Assembly: GCF_000524195.1 (NCBI RefSeq)
Contig: NW_020170381.1
Coordinates: 1,704,153-1,768,152 of the forward strand
DNA: 64,000 nt
Direction of reading: 5' to 3'
From: Echinococcus granulosus
Lineage: Eukaryota > Platyhelminthes > Cestoda > Cyclophyllidea > Taeniidae
Position 1 is the stretch's first letter, and every line of letters starts with the position of its first letter. The notes below the pieces were generated by a model. That model did not search any database. It was not told the DNA's origin and worked only from the letters and a program-made list of their open reading frames with translations. Below are positions 14,386 to 25,258 of the stretch, piece by piece. The position numbers and the translations under genes were made by a program.

Positions 14386-17300
14386 TCAAGAAATGCCTAC
14401 TGTCTTATAACTTAAGTGAGCGGCTTGACGATTCTCACCAAAGTGGTTTTCAATTTGTTGGAGCAAATTCTCGTCGGCAGGACCAGCGAAGTTTATGGCC
14501 AGACCGCCTTTGCCAAAGCGACCGGAACGGCCGATGCGGTGAAGGTAGGTTTCGCAGTCCACCCGACCCTGCCTGTCCAGTGGCAGTCGCCAATTTATAA
14601 CCAAATTGACCTATCGTCCCCCGCAAAGGCGGAAAAAGAAAAAAAATTGCGAATCATACGACTGCACCCGACCATCACAGAGTCGATTTCAGCACGAATA
14701 AAACTGTACACTATCTAACCAAATGGGTTTTTAGCTAAGCTGATGGATGCATAAACCACCTTCCCTAGTTGTCAAACCGACCACAAAGTGTGTGCACCAA
14801 GAAAAGCGTAAAACCCAAGTGGATAAGCGTTGCTTTCACAAAAATGTGAGGGGAAAAAGTGACTGAACATCAAAATCAGCTAAACTCAAAAGTTGATGTT
14901 TCAGACACTACAAATCGGCACAATGTAATCGAATATTAATCAGTGCAAAATCGCTCAAACGCTTTAAGATTAAAAGTTATTCATGAAATTGGAGGCTACA
15001 CACCTGAGGAACATCAAGGCCACGGGAGCAGAGGTTTGTAGTGATGAGAACGCGGAAGTTGGCTTTGCGGAAGTCTTCAATTACAGCTTCGCGTTGACGC
15101 ACATCCAGCTCGCCGGAGAGGAGGACCACCTTGTGACCGTCGCGGGTCATTTGACGCTGCAGCCAACTAGCCTCCCGTCGAGTCTAAAGTCACAGCAAAA
15201 AGTGTACTGCACAGAACCCTCACTTGAAGGCTATTACTCTTGAATCTGGTAAATCTAACGTGATTCAACATAAATCAATTGAAATGATTACAACCACGAC
15301 TCAAAAGGGCGCAATGGTAAGATTCTCGAATGGGGAGAAGAGCGCGAAAGAGCAAGACCCATACCGCACAGAAGATGATGGCCTGGCCCACGTGGAAAGA
15401 GCCATAAATCTCGCTGAGACGATCGTACTTCTCCTCTGTAGTGGGGGCGAAGAGGTAGACTTGCTTGATATTGGTCAAGGTTAGCTGATTGCGCCGCACT
15501 CGAAACTCTACTGGATCAGGGATAATGGTTCTAGCAAACTCAATCACTTCCTCGTCGTAGGTAGCCGAAAAAAGGAGGAGTTGACAAGTTTTCGGTAGTC
15601 TCCTAACAACAAGACCACACTTCACATTTTTTGGAAAGCTATTGCTGCCAGGTGTTAGTAATTGACCATATCGTTGAAACAAGGCGCAAACTCGACTAAA
15701 GTTGAATATAGACAACTAGGAGAGGAGAGAGTATCGAAATTGTGGTAACGATGAAATTAGAGACACTTAAATCATCAGGCGTTCTAATAAAATGGAGCCG
15801 ATAATAGATAAAGGGAAAAAAATTCAGGTTGAAAATAGCGGTCTGGAAATTCCAAATACCCAGTGATGTAAGTTTGCTTTGTTTTCACAATGATCACAAA
15901 AGTGTGGATGAGAAACAACATCTAGGTAAAGTAATTGGAAGAGTGAGGAACCGTTGGTTTCGACCATAAAATATCAACTTACTGCACAATCCTTCTGGAA
16001 GTGTGCAAGAAGCCAGACTCTTCCATCATTATGTCTGCCTCGTCAAGGACGAACATCTGCAGGGCGTGGGGATCGAGACGATAGGGGCCTGTCCCTCGCA
16101 TCCACAACGACACTGTACCCGCCGTACCAATGACTATCTGACTCTTGACATAGCCGTCCTGATCAACAGCGGCTAAAACGAAAAGCAAATCGGAGTTGTG
16201 GAGAAAAAGGTAGTCAATGAGTGTGAAAAAACGAAATCTGCGTCTTAGTGAACTGCTAAAACTGGAGTGAAAGCACAATAATGACGTGTTTCGATCAAGA
16301 TAGGAGATTAGCGCACAAAACGGCACTCTGACAGCGCGCTATATCCAGTCCTTCTAGGAGGCACTCACTTTTTAGGATCAGTTGTATCTTTGGCTACTAG
16401 TAAATTTTAGTAACTGTAGATTAGTCGTGCAGCACCGCAGTATATTTTTTAAAAGTTTAAAACAGGACAATAAAATATCCAACATACTCAAAAGTATTAA
16501 AAGTGCCATCTAAAAATCTTCTAAATATTGCTAATGATATCATCGCAGCTAACATGTTTTTTTCCAGTTTCTTTTGAATCTGGAGAGCTAAACCGGTATT
16601 TCAAACCACATCTCCGATGGGATGAGAGCAGCAGAGGCTTGGGTAACTGTACACACTTTTGAGTGTGAAGGCTTAATAATGGAGGTGCAAAAAGCGGTAA
16701 ATAGCAAAGAACATGCTGTTAAATGAAGACGTGGAGAAAAAAATGGAACCGAACAGAACAATTGATGATAGCCAAAACATGGCTGGTAGTGCGATTGGGA
16801 GTGGCAACTGCACAGCCACTTACCCAGCTCCCTTGGTTCTTCATAGGTATAACAATCGCCAGATGCATCTGCTGTAAAATTCACACAATTCAAATCAACG
16901 AGCTAAGCGAGTACAATATACAACCCTTACGTAGGTTTTTGTCGATTTACATTTGGATTACTCTAGAAGCAATGAAGAACACGCTTAGGCTGCATTAGGG
17001 TACCAAACTATTTAAAATTACTACGTTTGCGAATACCAGCAAAGAGATTTAAGCATTTCCAAAATGAATAGATACTTATTGCCAGTACAATCGACGACTA
17101 TTTAGAAGTACCTGTCCGCTTTTTGAAAGGCGGATACATTGCTTATCATATACAGGTGTAGAAAGTCTGCGAAGATGAAACATTTGTCAAACCGGATTAT
17201 TTGAAACTAATTTGAATCAAAATCATGGAATCAAATCAAAATAGACAGTAATATTTTTGGAATGTCAACTGTGGTGAATATAGGCAGAAGGCCACGTTGA

Positions 17301-18243
17301 TTAAAGCGTAAGCAGACGAATGACTGGCGACAAAGAGCGCGTAAAAGTCATTAACGGCATGAGGATTCCTTAAATAACGACAGTCAGAATTTTAAACCAG
17401 TGATGGATCATTTTTTGGAGGAATCGTGGGAATTGCCTAAGGAGACGACTTATACTTACGGATTTCTTCTCTGATAGCCAGACCAAAAGCGATTTTTGGG
17501 ATAAATCGAGACATTTCTCGGCCAACAGTGGCTATCTGTATGGCTAGTTCGCGAGTAGGAGCCATACAGAGACACTGGCATCGCTCGAAGGTGATATCAA
17601 CGCGACTCAGCATTGCTAGGAGGAAAGTGGCGGTTTTGCCAGTGCCCGACTGCGCTTGAGCAATCATATTGCGTGGACTAATTATAGAAAATAAGCAAGT
17701 ATTTATCGGGCAAATATTTGCAACAGAAAAACCTCAGAATGTCGTAGGGGAGGTGATACACTTTAAGTGCAAACGTACCTGTCACCGATCAGGTAAGGGA
17801 GGGCTTTTTCCTGAATGGCTGATGGCTTGTAAAATCCTAATGCTGCAATACCCTTTAAAAGTCGAGGATCCCTGAATACTTAGCAAAATCAGGAAAAAGA
17901 AAGCTAACAATTTTAAATCCTGGAAGGTTTTAACTGAGTGCAGTGGATTTGATGGATCTTCCCGTAACATTTCGATATCGCTAGCTTGCGTCTCCACAAG
18001 TTTTGTGTTGAGAAGTTTATTTATGTATGATTTCTCTGCCTTGCTAACTTCATTGTCAGTTCTATCGCTAGGATCATCATTTGGGCAACGCAAACGAGAG
18101 GAATCGGAAGAGTTTGCGTCAATTGCGGGGGACGCCAGATTTTCAGCAGCTTGATCTTGACTTAATGATGAGATGGGCTGGACACCCTTACCGATTTCCT
18201 TAAGCTCCGCTAAGAGGTTTTTCCATTGTTCGCTCTCTGTCAT
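14386..18243 (-). CDS. DDX19: DEAD-box RNA helicase DDX19/Dbp5 (mRNA export)
   Basis: Seven exons join in frame: 18243-17909, 17871-17779, 17677-17460, 16172-15983, 15602-15365, 15183-15004 and 14610-14386, giving 492 residues (vertebrate DDX19 is about 480). Dbp5/DDX19 is the ATPase at the cytoplasmic face of the nuclear pore that remodels exported mRNPs; family members are activated by Gle1 and IP6. Visible motifs: SGTGKT (153-158), [12 protein letters not shown] (259-262), SAT (291-293), [10 protein letters not shown] and [10 protein letters not shown] (442-451). The long acidic N-terminus and the VxCxTYLHRIG context favour DDX19/25 over eIF4A or DDX6. Intron 1 is 37 bp and intron 3 about 1.3 kb. 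One oddity is motif Ib, which reads T-A-G (232-234) instead of T-P-G. The start is chosen at the ATG lying 8 nt after a strong 3' splice site. Confidence 0.93.
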
Positions 18244-18251
18244 ACTAAGGT

Positions 18252-18268
18252 CTATAAAAGAGAACACA
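18252..18268 (-). promoter_or_regulatory. 3' splice acceptor 8 nt before the DDX19 start codon
   Basis: On the minus strand a pyrimidine-rich tract (TGTTCTCTTTTATAG) ends in AG at 18253-18252, and only 8 nt separate it from the ATG. It could be the end of a 5'UTR intron or a spliced-leader trans-splice site; the sequence alone cannot separate these. Confidence 0.5.
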
Positions 18269-18987
18269 CAAAGTGAGCGGCATGAAAAGGGCTTATACAA
18301 GTTGTATAAGACAAAATATAGAAATTGCTGCGTTAAGGTATCTGTTTTATGAAAATGGGAACAAGGTTGAGTACGCAGGAAAGGAACAAGGCATTTGGTT
18401 AGAACCATGTGGTCTGATCAACTGACTGTTGAGCGACATTAAACTAACACATTTTTAACCGCGTATTTGAAGGGATAATTAGACAGATCGGCCCAGTTTA
18501 AGACATTCCCTAGATTACTCATTAACATAGCCATAACAGTTGCCAATAAAGGACAGATTTCACGGGATATTTAGCACAGCACCAAAAATGTATACGAGGC
18601 TACCACACCACGCGAAAGCACAGAGGCAGTAACCAATAGGAGCACTGTATAACAGACCCGAAGTAGCGGCTAATTAAAATACCACACTTTTCATAACTTA
18701 AACGATAATTGCAAAAGATCGTTTTGTGTTACAATTAGGGACGCTTTGAAGATAGCCTGCGTCAGATGTGTGGTTCTGATGGAGTGAAAGTCTTGGATCC
18801 TAAAAGTCAACATGACTTGTAGGATTTGATTGAGAAAGAATATGCCGATAATCATGCCTTATTAACTGCAATACACTTCGTATTTAAAGCAAAATTATAG
18901 ATGAAAAATTCAGTGTGTGAAATTACTCTAGGATCTCCCAAAATAATTTCGCTTTCTTTACTACAATCTATTTGATGGGGAACTACT

Positions 18988-19184
18988 TGTAATACGATAG
19001 TGGTTTATCCCTCGGTTCTGTGAGGCGCCACTTTTGTACTTTGAGTTAATCCCCTTGTACCTCGCTGGGTGGACTGGCCTTTTGGGCCATGCCAATACCC
19101 CAGACACCTTCTCCGTGCTGAATATATGTATTCTGCCCGAGTATTGTGTCTTCTTTCGTCTTAGGGGAGTCTCGGGACGCTACA
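18988..19184 (+). repeat. 5' LTR of the TRIM element
   Basis: 197 bp starting TGTAATACGATAG and ending GGGACGCTACA. It contains a TATA-like AATATATGTATT in its 3' half. It matches the 3' LTR at 19779-20077 and, in reverse orientation, the solo LTR at 62379-62576. Confidence 0.88.
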
Positions 19185-19185
19185 T

Positions 19186-19197
19186 TGGTGGCAGCGG
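19186..19197 (+). promoter_or_regulatory. Primer binding site of the TRIM element
   Basis: TGGTGGCAGCGG starts one base after the 5' LTR. Its first bases complement the CCA end of a tRNA. The same TTGGTGGCA block followed by a conserved AAGCGAACCC is found on the minus strand in both longer relatives (26032-26044 and 55590-55602). The tRNA used as primer was not identified. Confidence 0.7.
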
Positions 19198-19760
19198 AAA
19201 GCGAACCCAATCTTAAAAGACATGTATTCTGGTTTTCCACTTCTGCATAATAAGCCTTAGTGGAGCGGAAGAAGTACATATGCTACGGATGGGAGGATGG
19301 TGATGACCTTTAACAGAAGGGTTGATGTTGACGTCTACCTTCAGCATCTCTCCCAGTCCCGTGTTCTGCAGAAAAGCTATTAACAACTGAAGCGACACTA
19401 GCCGTGAAACATCTGGAAGTTTCGTTACGGATTTTCCCTACCGTCCCCCATGGACCTGTTTTAAATCTTGTACTTCCTTACTCAAATCTGCTTTTAGGCC
19501 AGTGTTCCTGCATCTATCTATGGACACGCATGGTGGCCGACGCAGTTCCCCATCCTGGATCAAATCCCTAAACTGGACGAGACCCCAGATCCAGTTAAGC
19601 TGCCAAGAGGGATTAATGACGTTGAGGTCAAGTATCCCCTCAGTTGCACGCTAATTTGGTGACTGGCACGGTCGGCTCGTGGGTGTTTCTTTACTGCGCC
19701 GACTGCGTTGTAATGGCTGACGCGGGAGGTTGACCTGTGGGAGCGCCGGGGACGACGCTC

Positions 19761-19776
19761 AAAAGAGGAGGGAGGC
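19761..19776 (+). promoter_or_regulatory. Polypurine tract of the TRIM element
   Basis: A purine-rich run immediately upstream of the 3' LTR, in the position used to prime plus-strand synthesis. Equivalent purine runs lie next to the 3' LTR start in copies A and B (minus strand, 25311-25326 and 54869-54884). Confidence 0.75.
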
Positions 19777-19778
19777 TA

Positions 19779-20077
19779 TGTAATACGATAGTGGTTTATC
19801 CCTTGGTTCTGGTGAGGCGCTACTTTTGTACTTTGAATTAGTCCCCATGTACCTCGCTNNNNNNNNNNNNNNNNNNNNNNNNNNNNNNNNNNNNNNNNNN
19901 NNNNNNNNNNNNNNNNNNNNNNNNNNNNNNNNNNNNNNNNNNNNNNNNNNNNNNNNNNGAGTGGACTGGCCTTTTGGGCCATGCCAATAGCCCAGACACC
20001 TTCTCCGTGCTGAATATATATTATTCTGCCCGGGTATTGTGTCTTCTTTCGTCTTAAGGGAGTCTCGGGACGCTACA
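19779..20077 (+). repeat. 3' LTR of the TRIM element (contains an assembly gap)
   Basis: Matches the 5' LTR from TGTAATAC to GCTACA at about 94% by eye. The 100 N at 19859-19958 interrupt it between CCTCGCT and GAGTGGACTGG. In the 5' LTR these two stretches are directly joined, so the N run probably represents no missing bases and the real LTR is about 199 bp. Confidence 0.85.
19859..19958. other. Assembly gap (100 N)
   Basis: A run of exactly 100 N inside the 3' LTR. Comparison with the intact 5' LTR suggests the flanks are contiguous, so this would be a placeholder gap of nominal length caused by the repeat. Confidence 0.95.
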
Positions 20078-20898
20078 TACTGGCAAATGGGTAACTTCAC
20101 ACGGAGACAGGTAGTTTTTGCAAGAAACGCCTGCAAAACGCTCTGCATTTTGGCATAACTCCTAGCAATATTAAAATTACAATAATGGTCAGTCTATGTC
20201 ATCGAGAGTTAACTCAACATTTTTGGGCGACTGAAACAGAGGGAGCGTACACGTGTAACTACTACATCGGAAGTCACCCTCAGCAAAAAACATTACTAAG
20301 GTACAGAAGGGCCAAGGGGCTACCGACATAGCCCCAAGGCCATGCCATCGAGCGGTAGTGCAATTTGTTGTGACCCAGCCCTCCCAGGTAAAATTTCCAG
20401 CAGGAAAAACTTCCAACCATTCTTGGATTCACGCTATATCGGAACATTTTTAAGTCAGCACAAAAACGTATTTCTGCCCCCAAAAACTAAGAATTATGAA
20501 GCCCCTGAGCAGGGCTATTTCCATCGAGAAATAAAGCACTGGCTTCCCCTCTCTCTCTCCACCTAGGTGAGCCAATGGAGATCTATCCACCTGGATTACG
20601 ACACTCACACACAACACAGACACCAGACACTTTCAAATGGCGGCCATCAACATTAAACTATGAGGTAGGTCTATCAAGATAGTGTAAGGTTAGTGTCCCT
20701 CCCAAAGGCAGAATTCAAAAGAAGTCACGACAAGGTTCTGATGAATTCAAATATCTCCATGTTTTAAACTATAAGCACAAAAACTATGTACAAGGAATGG
20801 GTAATGAACCACCATTAATTGATCGCATGCCATGTGAGCGAAGACCCTGAGAGATTTAGGTGGGACGGATGGGTTTTCATAGGGACAATGACTGCGAC

Positions 20899-23800
20899 TC
20901 ATCTTCCACGGACTCCGTAGCCACAACAGAGGACGTAGGGGGAGGCACCGAAATCGACGGTGGACTTGGAGAGCGCCCACTTGAAGTACTCATAGACGGA
21001 CCAAGAGATGGCTGTGCCTGGCAAAGCGGCCACGACACGCGCGTTCATGCCCAGAAAGAGACCATAAGCACCTTGAGACTGCACCACCGCCCGACATGCT
21101 CCGAAGAGACCCCTGATGACCGGCTTAGCGGCAGGCGGGACAATCGCCTCGTTGGAAACACCCACTCCACCAGGTCTGCTTCCACCGTAGGTCTGCATCG
21201 TGTAGGTCCAAAAATTCATGGTCCGTCATGAGTGATTCATTAAATTTTAGCAGAAATTCTTTCGTATAGTGACAAGGACAGTAAAAGATAAATAAATTTC
21301 GGGAATTTTCCCTGCGCTAACTGCAGTATGTAACAATGCCCACCCGCCATCTTTTGTTTTTCGATAATTTTAAGTCCAGCAAAATGACTCGCTCGTTGAT
21401 CACCTTCTTTATTAGAAGAAGGCTTGGGATGTCAACATTAAACAAAATCGAGGACAAATGTACAACTGCATCAGGTAGCAATGTACGCCATAAGCGTCTA
21501 CAGATTTTTATGGTCAATTTTATCATCAAAATTTAGTAAGCAAATAGGACTTAAAATAGTCATACGATACTCACGATCTCCAGGTTATCCAATCAAATAC
21601 AAAAAACTAGACATAAAACCAAATAATTATCAAAGTACGAGATTTTAGACAACTATAAACGGTCCAGATTGCAAGTCCATGCCACTAATATTGGGATTCT
21701 CGTGAATTGGCCTAAAAAAGAGGTTTACAATATAAACCAAGTACAACGCTGCCAGATTATGATGGAACGGTCTGACGCATAGGAAAAAAAGTCAACACGG
21801 ATAAAAAACGGCCCAGTTAGGCTCCGAAGCTAAATGTATGAGGATGCGGGGATGTACTAAATGGTCACACAAGAAATCGACACAAGCTTATTTTAGAATC
21901 TACATTGGTTTTCAAACGCTGCGTATCATTACATCATTAACACAGGATGATGGTGCAGGTAAGTACTGAAAACGGGTAGTGAACTCACGCAGAGGCACCT
22001 ACCTGCGTGTTAAGGACAGTTTTACACACGTCCATTGGGGTGGTAAGGGCCGCAGCGGTGGAACCGGCTAACCCGCCCGAGATAATGTGCGTCCACGGTA
22101 GATACTCCTTGGAGGGGTTCAATTTCTGCTGGAGTAACTCGTATGTCATAAACTGGATGCATTGGAAGGGTACGTTGGTGGAGAGCTGGGTGAGATAGGC
22201 GCGATATAGGATTCCGAAGCCTTCATTCCGACAAACCCTTCGTAGGCAGTCCAAGGTGTTGTGATATGGACTGTTGAACATCTGCAGACGCTGTTTGATG
22301 GCTAAAGTTAGGAATGCACGATCGTGACAATGGCATCTAATGCAAATCGGTATGCGTTAGCGTTCTGGAGGTAAAATAGCCAACCTTTGAAGTGGTTATG
22401 AAAATACTAAAGTAAATCAAAGAAAAAGAAGTCATAGACTTCTAAATTTCCAGGGTTATATATGCGCTTAGGAAGAAAAAAATGTTTAAACTACGTGAAA
22501 CTATACAAAACGTGTTCAGAAAGGAAACAGTGCATCGAACGGTATTTTGAAGCAAAAACGCAAATTATAGGGAAACATGCAATGGTAACGCAGAGCATAA
22601 GTATGTTAACATATGCAGCTAAGGGTTAATACGACACGGTGGTAAATTCCACGAGTGACGCGCGAAGCCTGGCCGACTAGATGCCAGGGTGTGCACGTTA
22701 GTGAAAATACCAGTTTGAAGAAGCGAACAATCATGGAGAATTTTGGAAACCGGAAGTTTAAGTGGAAGTAGTTAAGATATGAACAATCTAAGACGAGAAT
22801 AACAGACATGAACCGAACGCAAATGGGTTGACTATTCTACGAGTAAACCACTGAAAGTAAAGAGGACAGTGAGAAGTGGTCGAGCTCATAAGATCTTTTA
22901 CATTGAGTCTTTTGCTTAAAGTAAAATTACATTTACCTAAAGCAGAGAACGTTTTGTACTGGCTCGGCAAAGGGAAGGAAATGGAATTGATAAGCAGTGA
23001 CATTGGGAGAGCACTAGTTTATCTACGTCCGAAGGTTTGAGCTACAAAACGCTGAATGAAATTCCATAAAATGCCATTAAATTTCATCTGCGTTGAATCA
23101 GAGCCTACTTTGCTAATGTAATAAACGATTTAGCATGTTTGCGAGCAAAATCTAACCTTCAACCATTTTCAACAACAAAGGTAAGCCGCAAATGTGAAAT
23201 ATCATTCTGTGACAACAACAACAAATTAAAACAAATGATAAATTGTCGATTATCACCTGATGTGCTACTTCACCTAATGACTCGTAGTCAAAGTAAAAAT
23301 ACTCAAAAAATTATAGGCTCATAATGATTAAATCGTGCGCAGGTGATAAACTTTCTCTGCAAATTTATATCCGGGCGGCTGTAAGCAAATTAAGATGAAA
23401 CGAATTTGAAATAATTGAATGCAAGACAGCAAGACGGCTAAATCCCACAAAAACCTGAAGTTCACGGACATCAAACTTCATCAGCTTTTATTAAGAGGCC
23501 GAAATGCAAAGACCAGAGATCCTACGCAAAATAAGGCAATATGGACTAAAGTCCTGGAATATATACCAGCCCATCTGGACTTGAGAACTAGGAACGAGGG
23601 GGAGGGCGGGGTGTTAAGAATCGGAAGACTCACCATCGGCGGGAGTCATAACAGCGTCATGGGCGACAGTCGCACAGGTCCCGCTAAGCGCGTGAGCGAA
23701 GTGATTGTAACTGGAATCGGGGCGTGTCTGGGAGACAAGAATAGATTTCATGTGCTCGTATAGACCAAAGTAGAGTGCGTGAGCTGGGCCTGCACCAAAA

Positions 23801-24234
23801 ACTACGGCTCCGATTCCACGAAAAGACCGAAGAAATCCCTCTTGACGAAAGAGCTGTTTAAGACCCTCAGTCAAACTGATATATCGGTGAGCACCTAAAG
23901 GGCGCAGGCACTGCAACCGGGTCTTGAACACGAATGGAAGAGAAAATAGTAAAACTTATTAAGAAGATAGGTACAAATGGCCTGACTAAGGGTTACGCGG
24001 TGTTTTAGAAGATAAACACAAACAGGCAAAATAAACGAAATCATTCCGTGGAAGGCACTGCCTGGACAAAGTACTTTTAATGCAAAATTAAATGACCAAA
24101 CTTTAGGAAATAAAAGTCAGACTCGCCTTCACACAATCTACTGGGTAGGTTACGCTATGCTCCATAATTCCAGCACAGGAGCCAGCAACCATGTGACTTA
24201 TTGGCGAGGAGCCATCTGGAAGATCTTCGTAATC
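20899..24234 (-). CDS. SLC25A37/28-like: Mitoferrin, mitochondrial iron carrier (N-terminus missing)
   Basis: Four exons join in frame: 24234-24127, 23922-23634, 22301-22003 and 21192-20899, encoding about 329 residues; the first coding exon was not found. Mitoferrins are inner-membrane carriers of the SLC25 family that import iron for Fe-S cluster and haem synthesis. All three carrier signatures are present: YPVDCVKTRLQ, TPADAIKQRLQ and TPMDVCKTVLN. Features typical of mitoferrin are GAGPAHALYF, HDAVMTPAD, FQCIQFMTYE, HIISGGLAGSTAAALTTP and TAISWSVYEYFKW. The exon ending at 24127 is followed by GC (AAG/GCGAGT) instead of GT, so this 204-bp intron is GC-AG. The other introns are 1332 and 810 bp. 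The C-terminus after the last transmembrane helix is short and ends GYGVRGR. Confidence 0.92.
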
Positions 24235-25184
24235 CTTAGAAAATTACAAATGATTCAGAGAAAAGTTCCACGCCTTTAAGAAGCGTTTATCCGAACATTA
24301 ACAAATTTGTATTGCCGCAGTACAATAAATGCATATTGGGTGCGTGAGCACATTATGATTAACGTTAATTTCAGTGGCACCAACGTTTAAGCTAAAAACC
24401 TGGGATTTTATAAAGACTACGAACATAAAGATAATGGACTTATCAGCACATGATGAAGTGCGGATACAAATTGCCAAGTACTGGAACAAAACACCCAGGC
24501 AGCCAAATGTAAATGAAACAGATGCCTATTTTCAGGCCAAATTTAACCTTAAATGCAAAAAACAAAAGAAACGGCAAACATACCATGCCACGACAACAAG
24601 TGAGCGGGCAAAGCGCGCTGATAAGACCAAAAAATCACAGCTAATTGTAGCTCATACAAAGTATGCATGCACCTGCTCAAAAAATTCGTTATGAGGCGAA
24701 AATGGTAAGTAAAATCAGTTTATAACATAAGAATCCTAAACAAGCAATTTAATTACTTGGTAGTAAACAGATCTCTACAAAAGGATTGAGTGTTTTCATA
24801 TTTACCAACATATTTATCTGTAAATGCATCAGGTGTATACGGAAGTGAATTCACAAGCATTGTTTGGCACCAAAAATACCGTAACTTGGCCTTACTTGGT
24901 TAATAATCAAGTGATTTTGTTTTGACCCTTTGGTTCATATCGGGACAAAGTCTTCTCACTGGTAATAAACGCGACTTATTCTAACATTAAAGCGTTTATT
25001 TTGGTAACATAAGTAAGCCACACATCATACCTAGTATTGTACTGCTTAATGAACTTAAGCGGAAAACCAGCAGACCATAACAAATCAGATGACTAATTTT
25101 CAATTTACCGGGTGTAGAATCATGATACTACCCTGAATAATAAGGTAGACAAAATACTTTTTTAAAATGCATTTTATCCTTATA
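24235..25184. other. Probably intron or upstream region of mitoferrin
   Basis: The mitoferrin exon at 24127-24234 must be preceded by a further exon because an in-frame stop lies just upstream of its splice acceptor. No ATG-containing exon could be placed with confidence. Short open frames here (for example the Lys/Thr-rich one at 24374-24694) match no family I know. Confidence 0.4.
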
Positions 25185-25258
25185 CAAAAGTGCCTGGGGC
25201 AAATAGTATTACTTTAGCGCTAGCTGACCCGGCGAAGGTGCAATGGCAGCCACCCAAA

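Larger units (their letters stand above)
18988..20077 (+). mobile_element. Complete miniature LTR retrotransposon (TRIM-type), non-autonomous
   Basis: Two direct LTRs (18988-19184 and 19779-20077) both begin TGTAATAC and end GCTACA, so they have TG...CA ends. One base after the 5' LTR is a primer-binding-site-like TGGTGGCAGCGG (19186-19197). A polypurine tract (AAAAGAGGAGGGAGGC, 19761-19776) lies just before the 3' LTR. The element is flanked by TACT on both sides (18984-18987 and 20078-20081), a 4-bp target-site duplication. The internal region is only about 594 bp and holds no capsid, protease, reverse transcriptase or integrase. This fits the terminal-repeat-retrotransposon-in-miniature class, which must borrow enzymes from a full-length relative. 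The LTRs differ at about a dozen positions out of 198, so the insertion is not very recent. A 100-N gap sits inside the 3' LTR. Confidence 0.88.
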
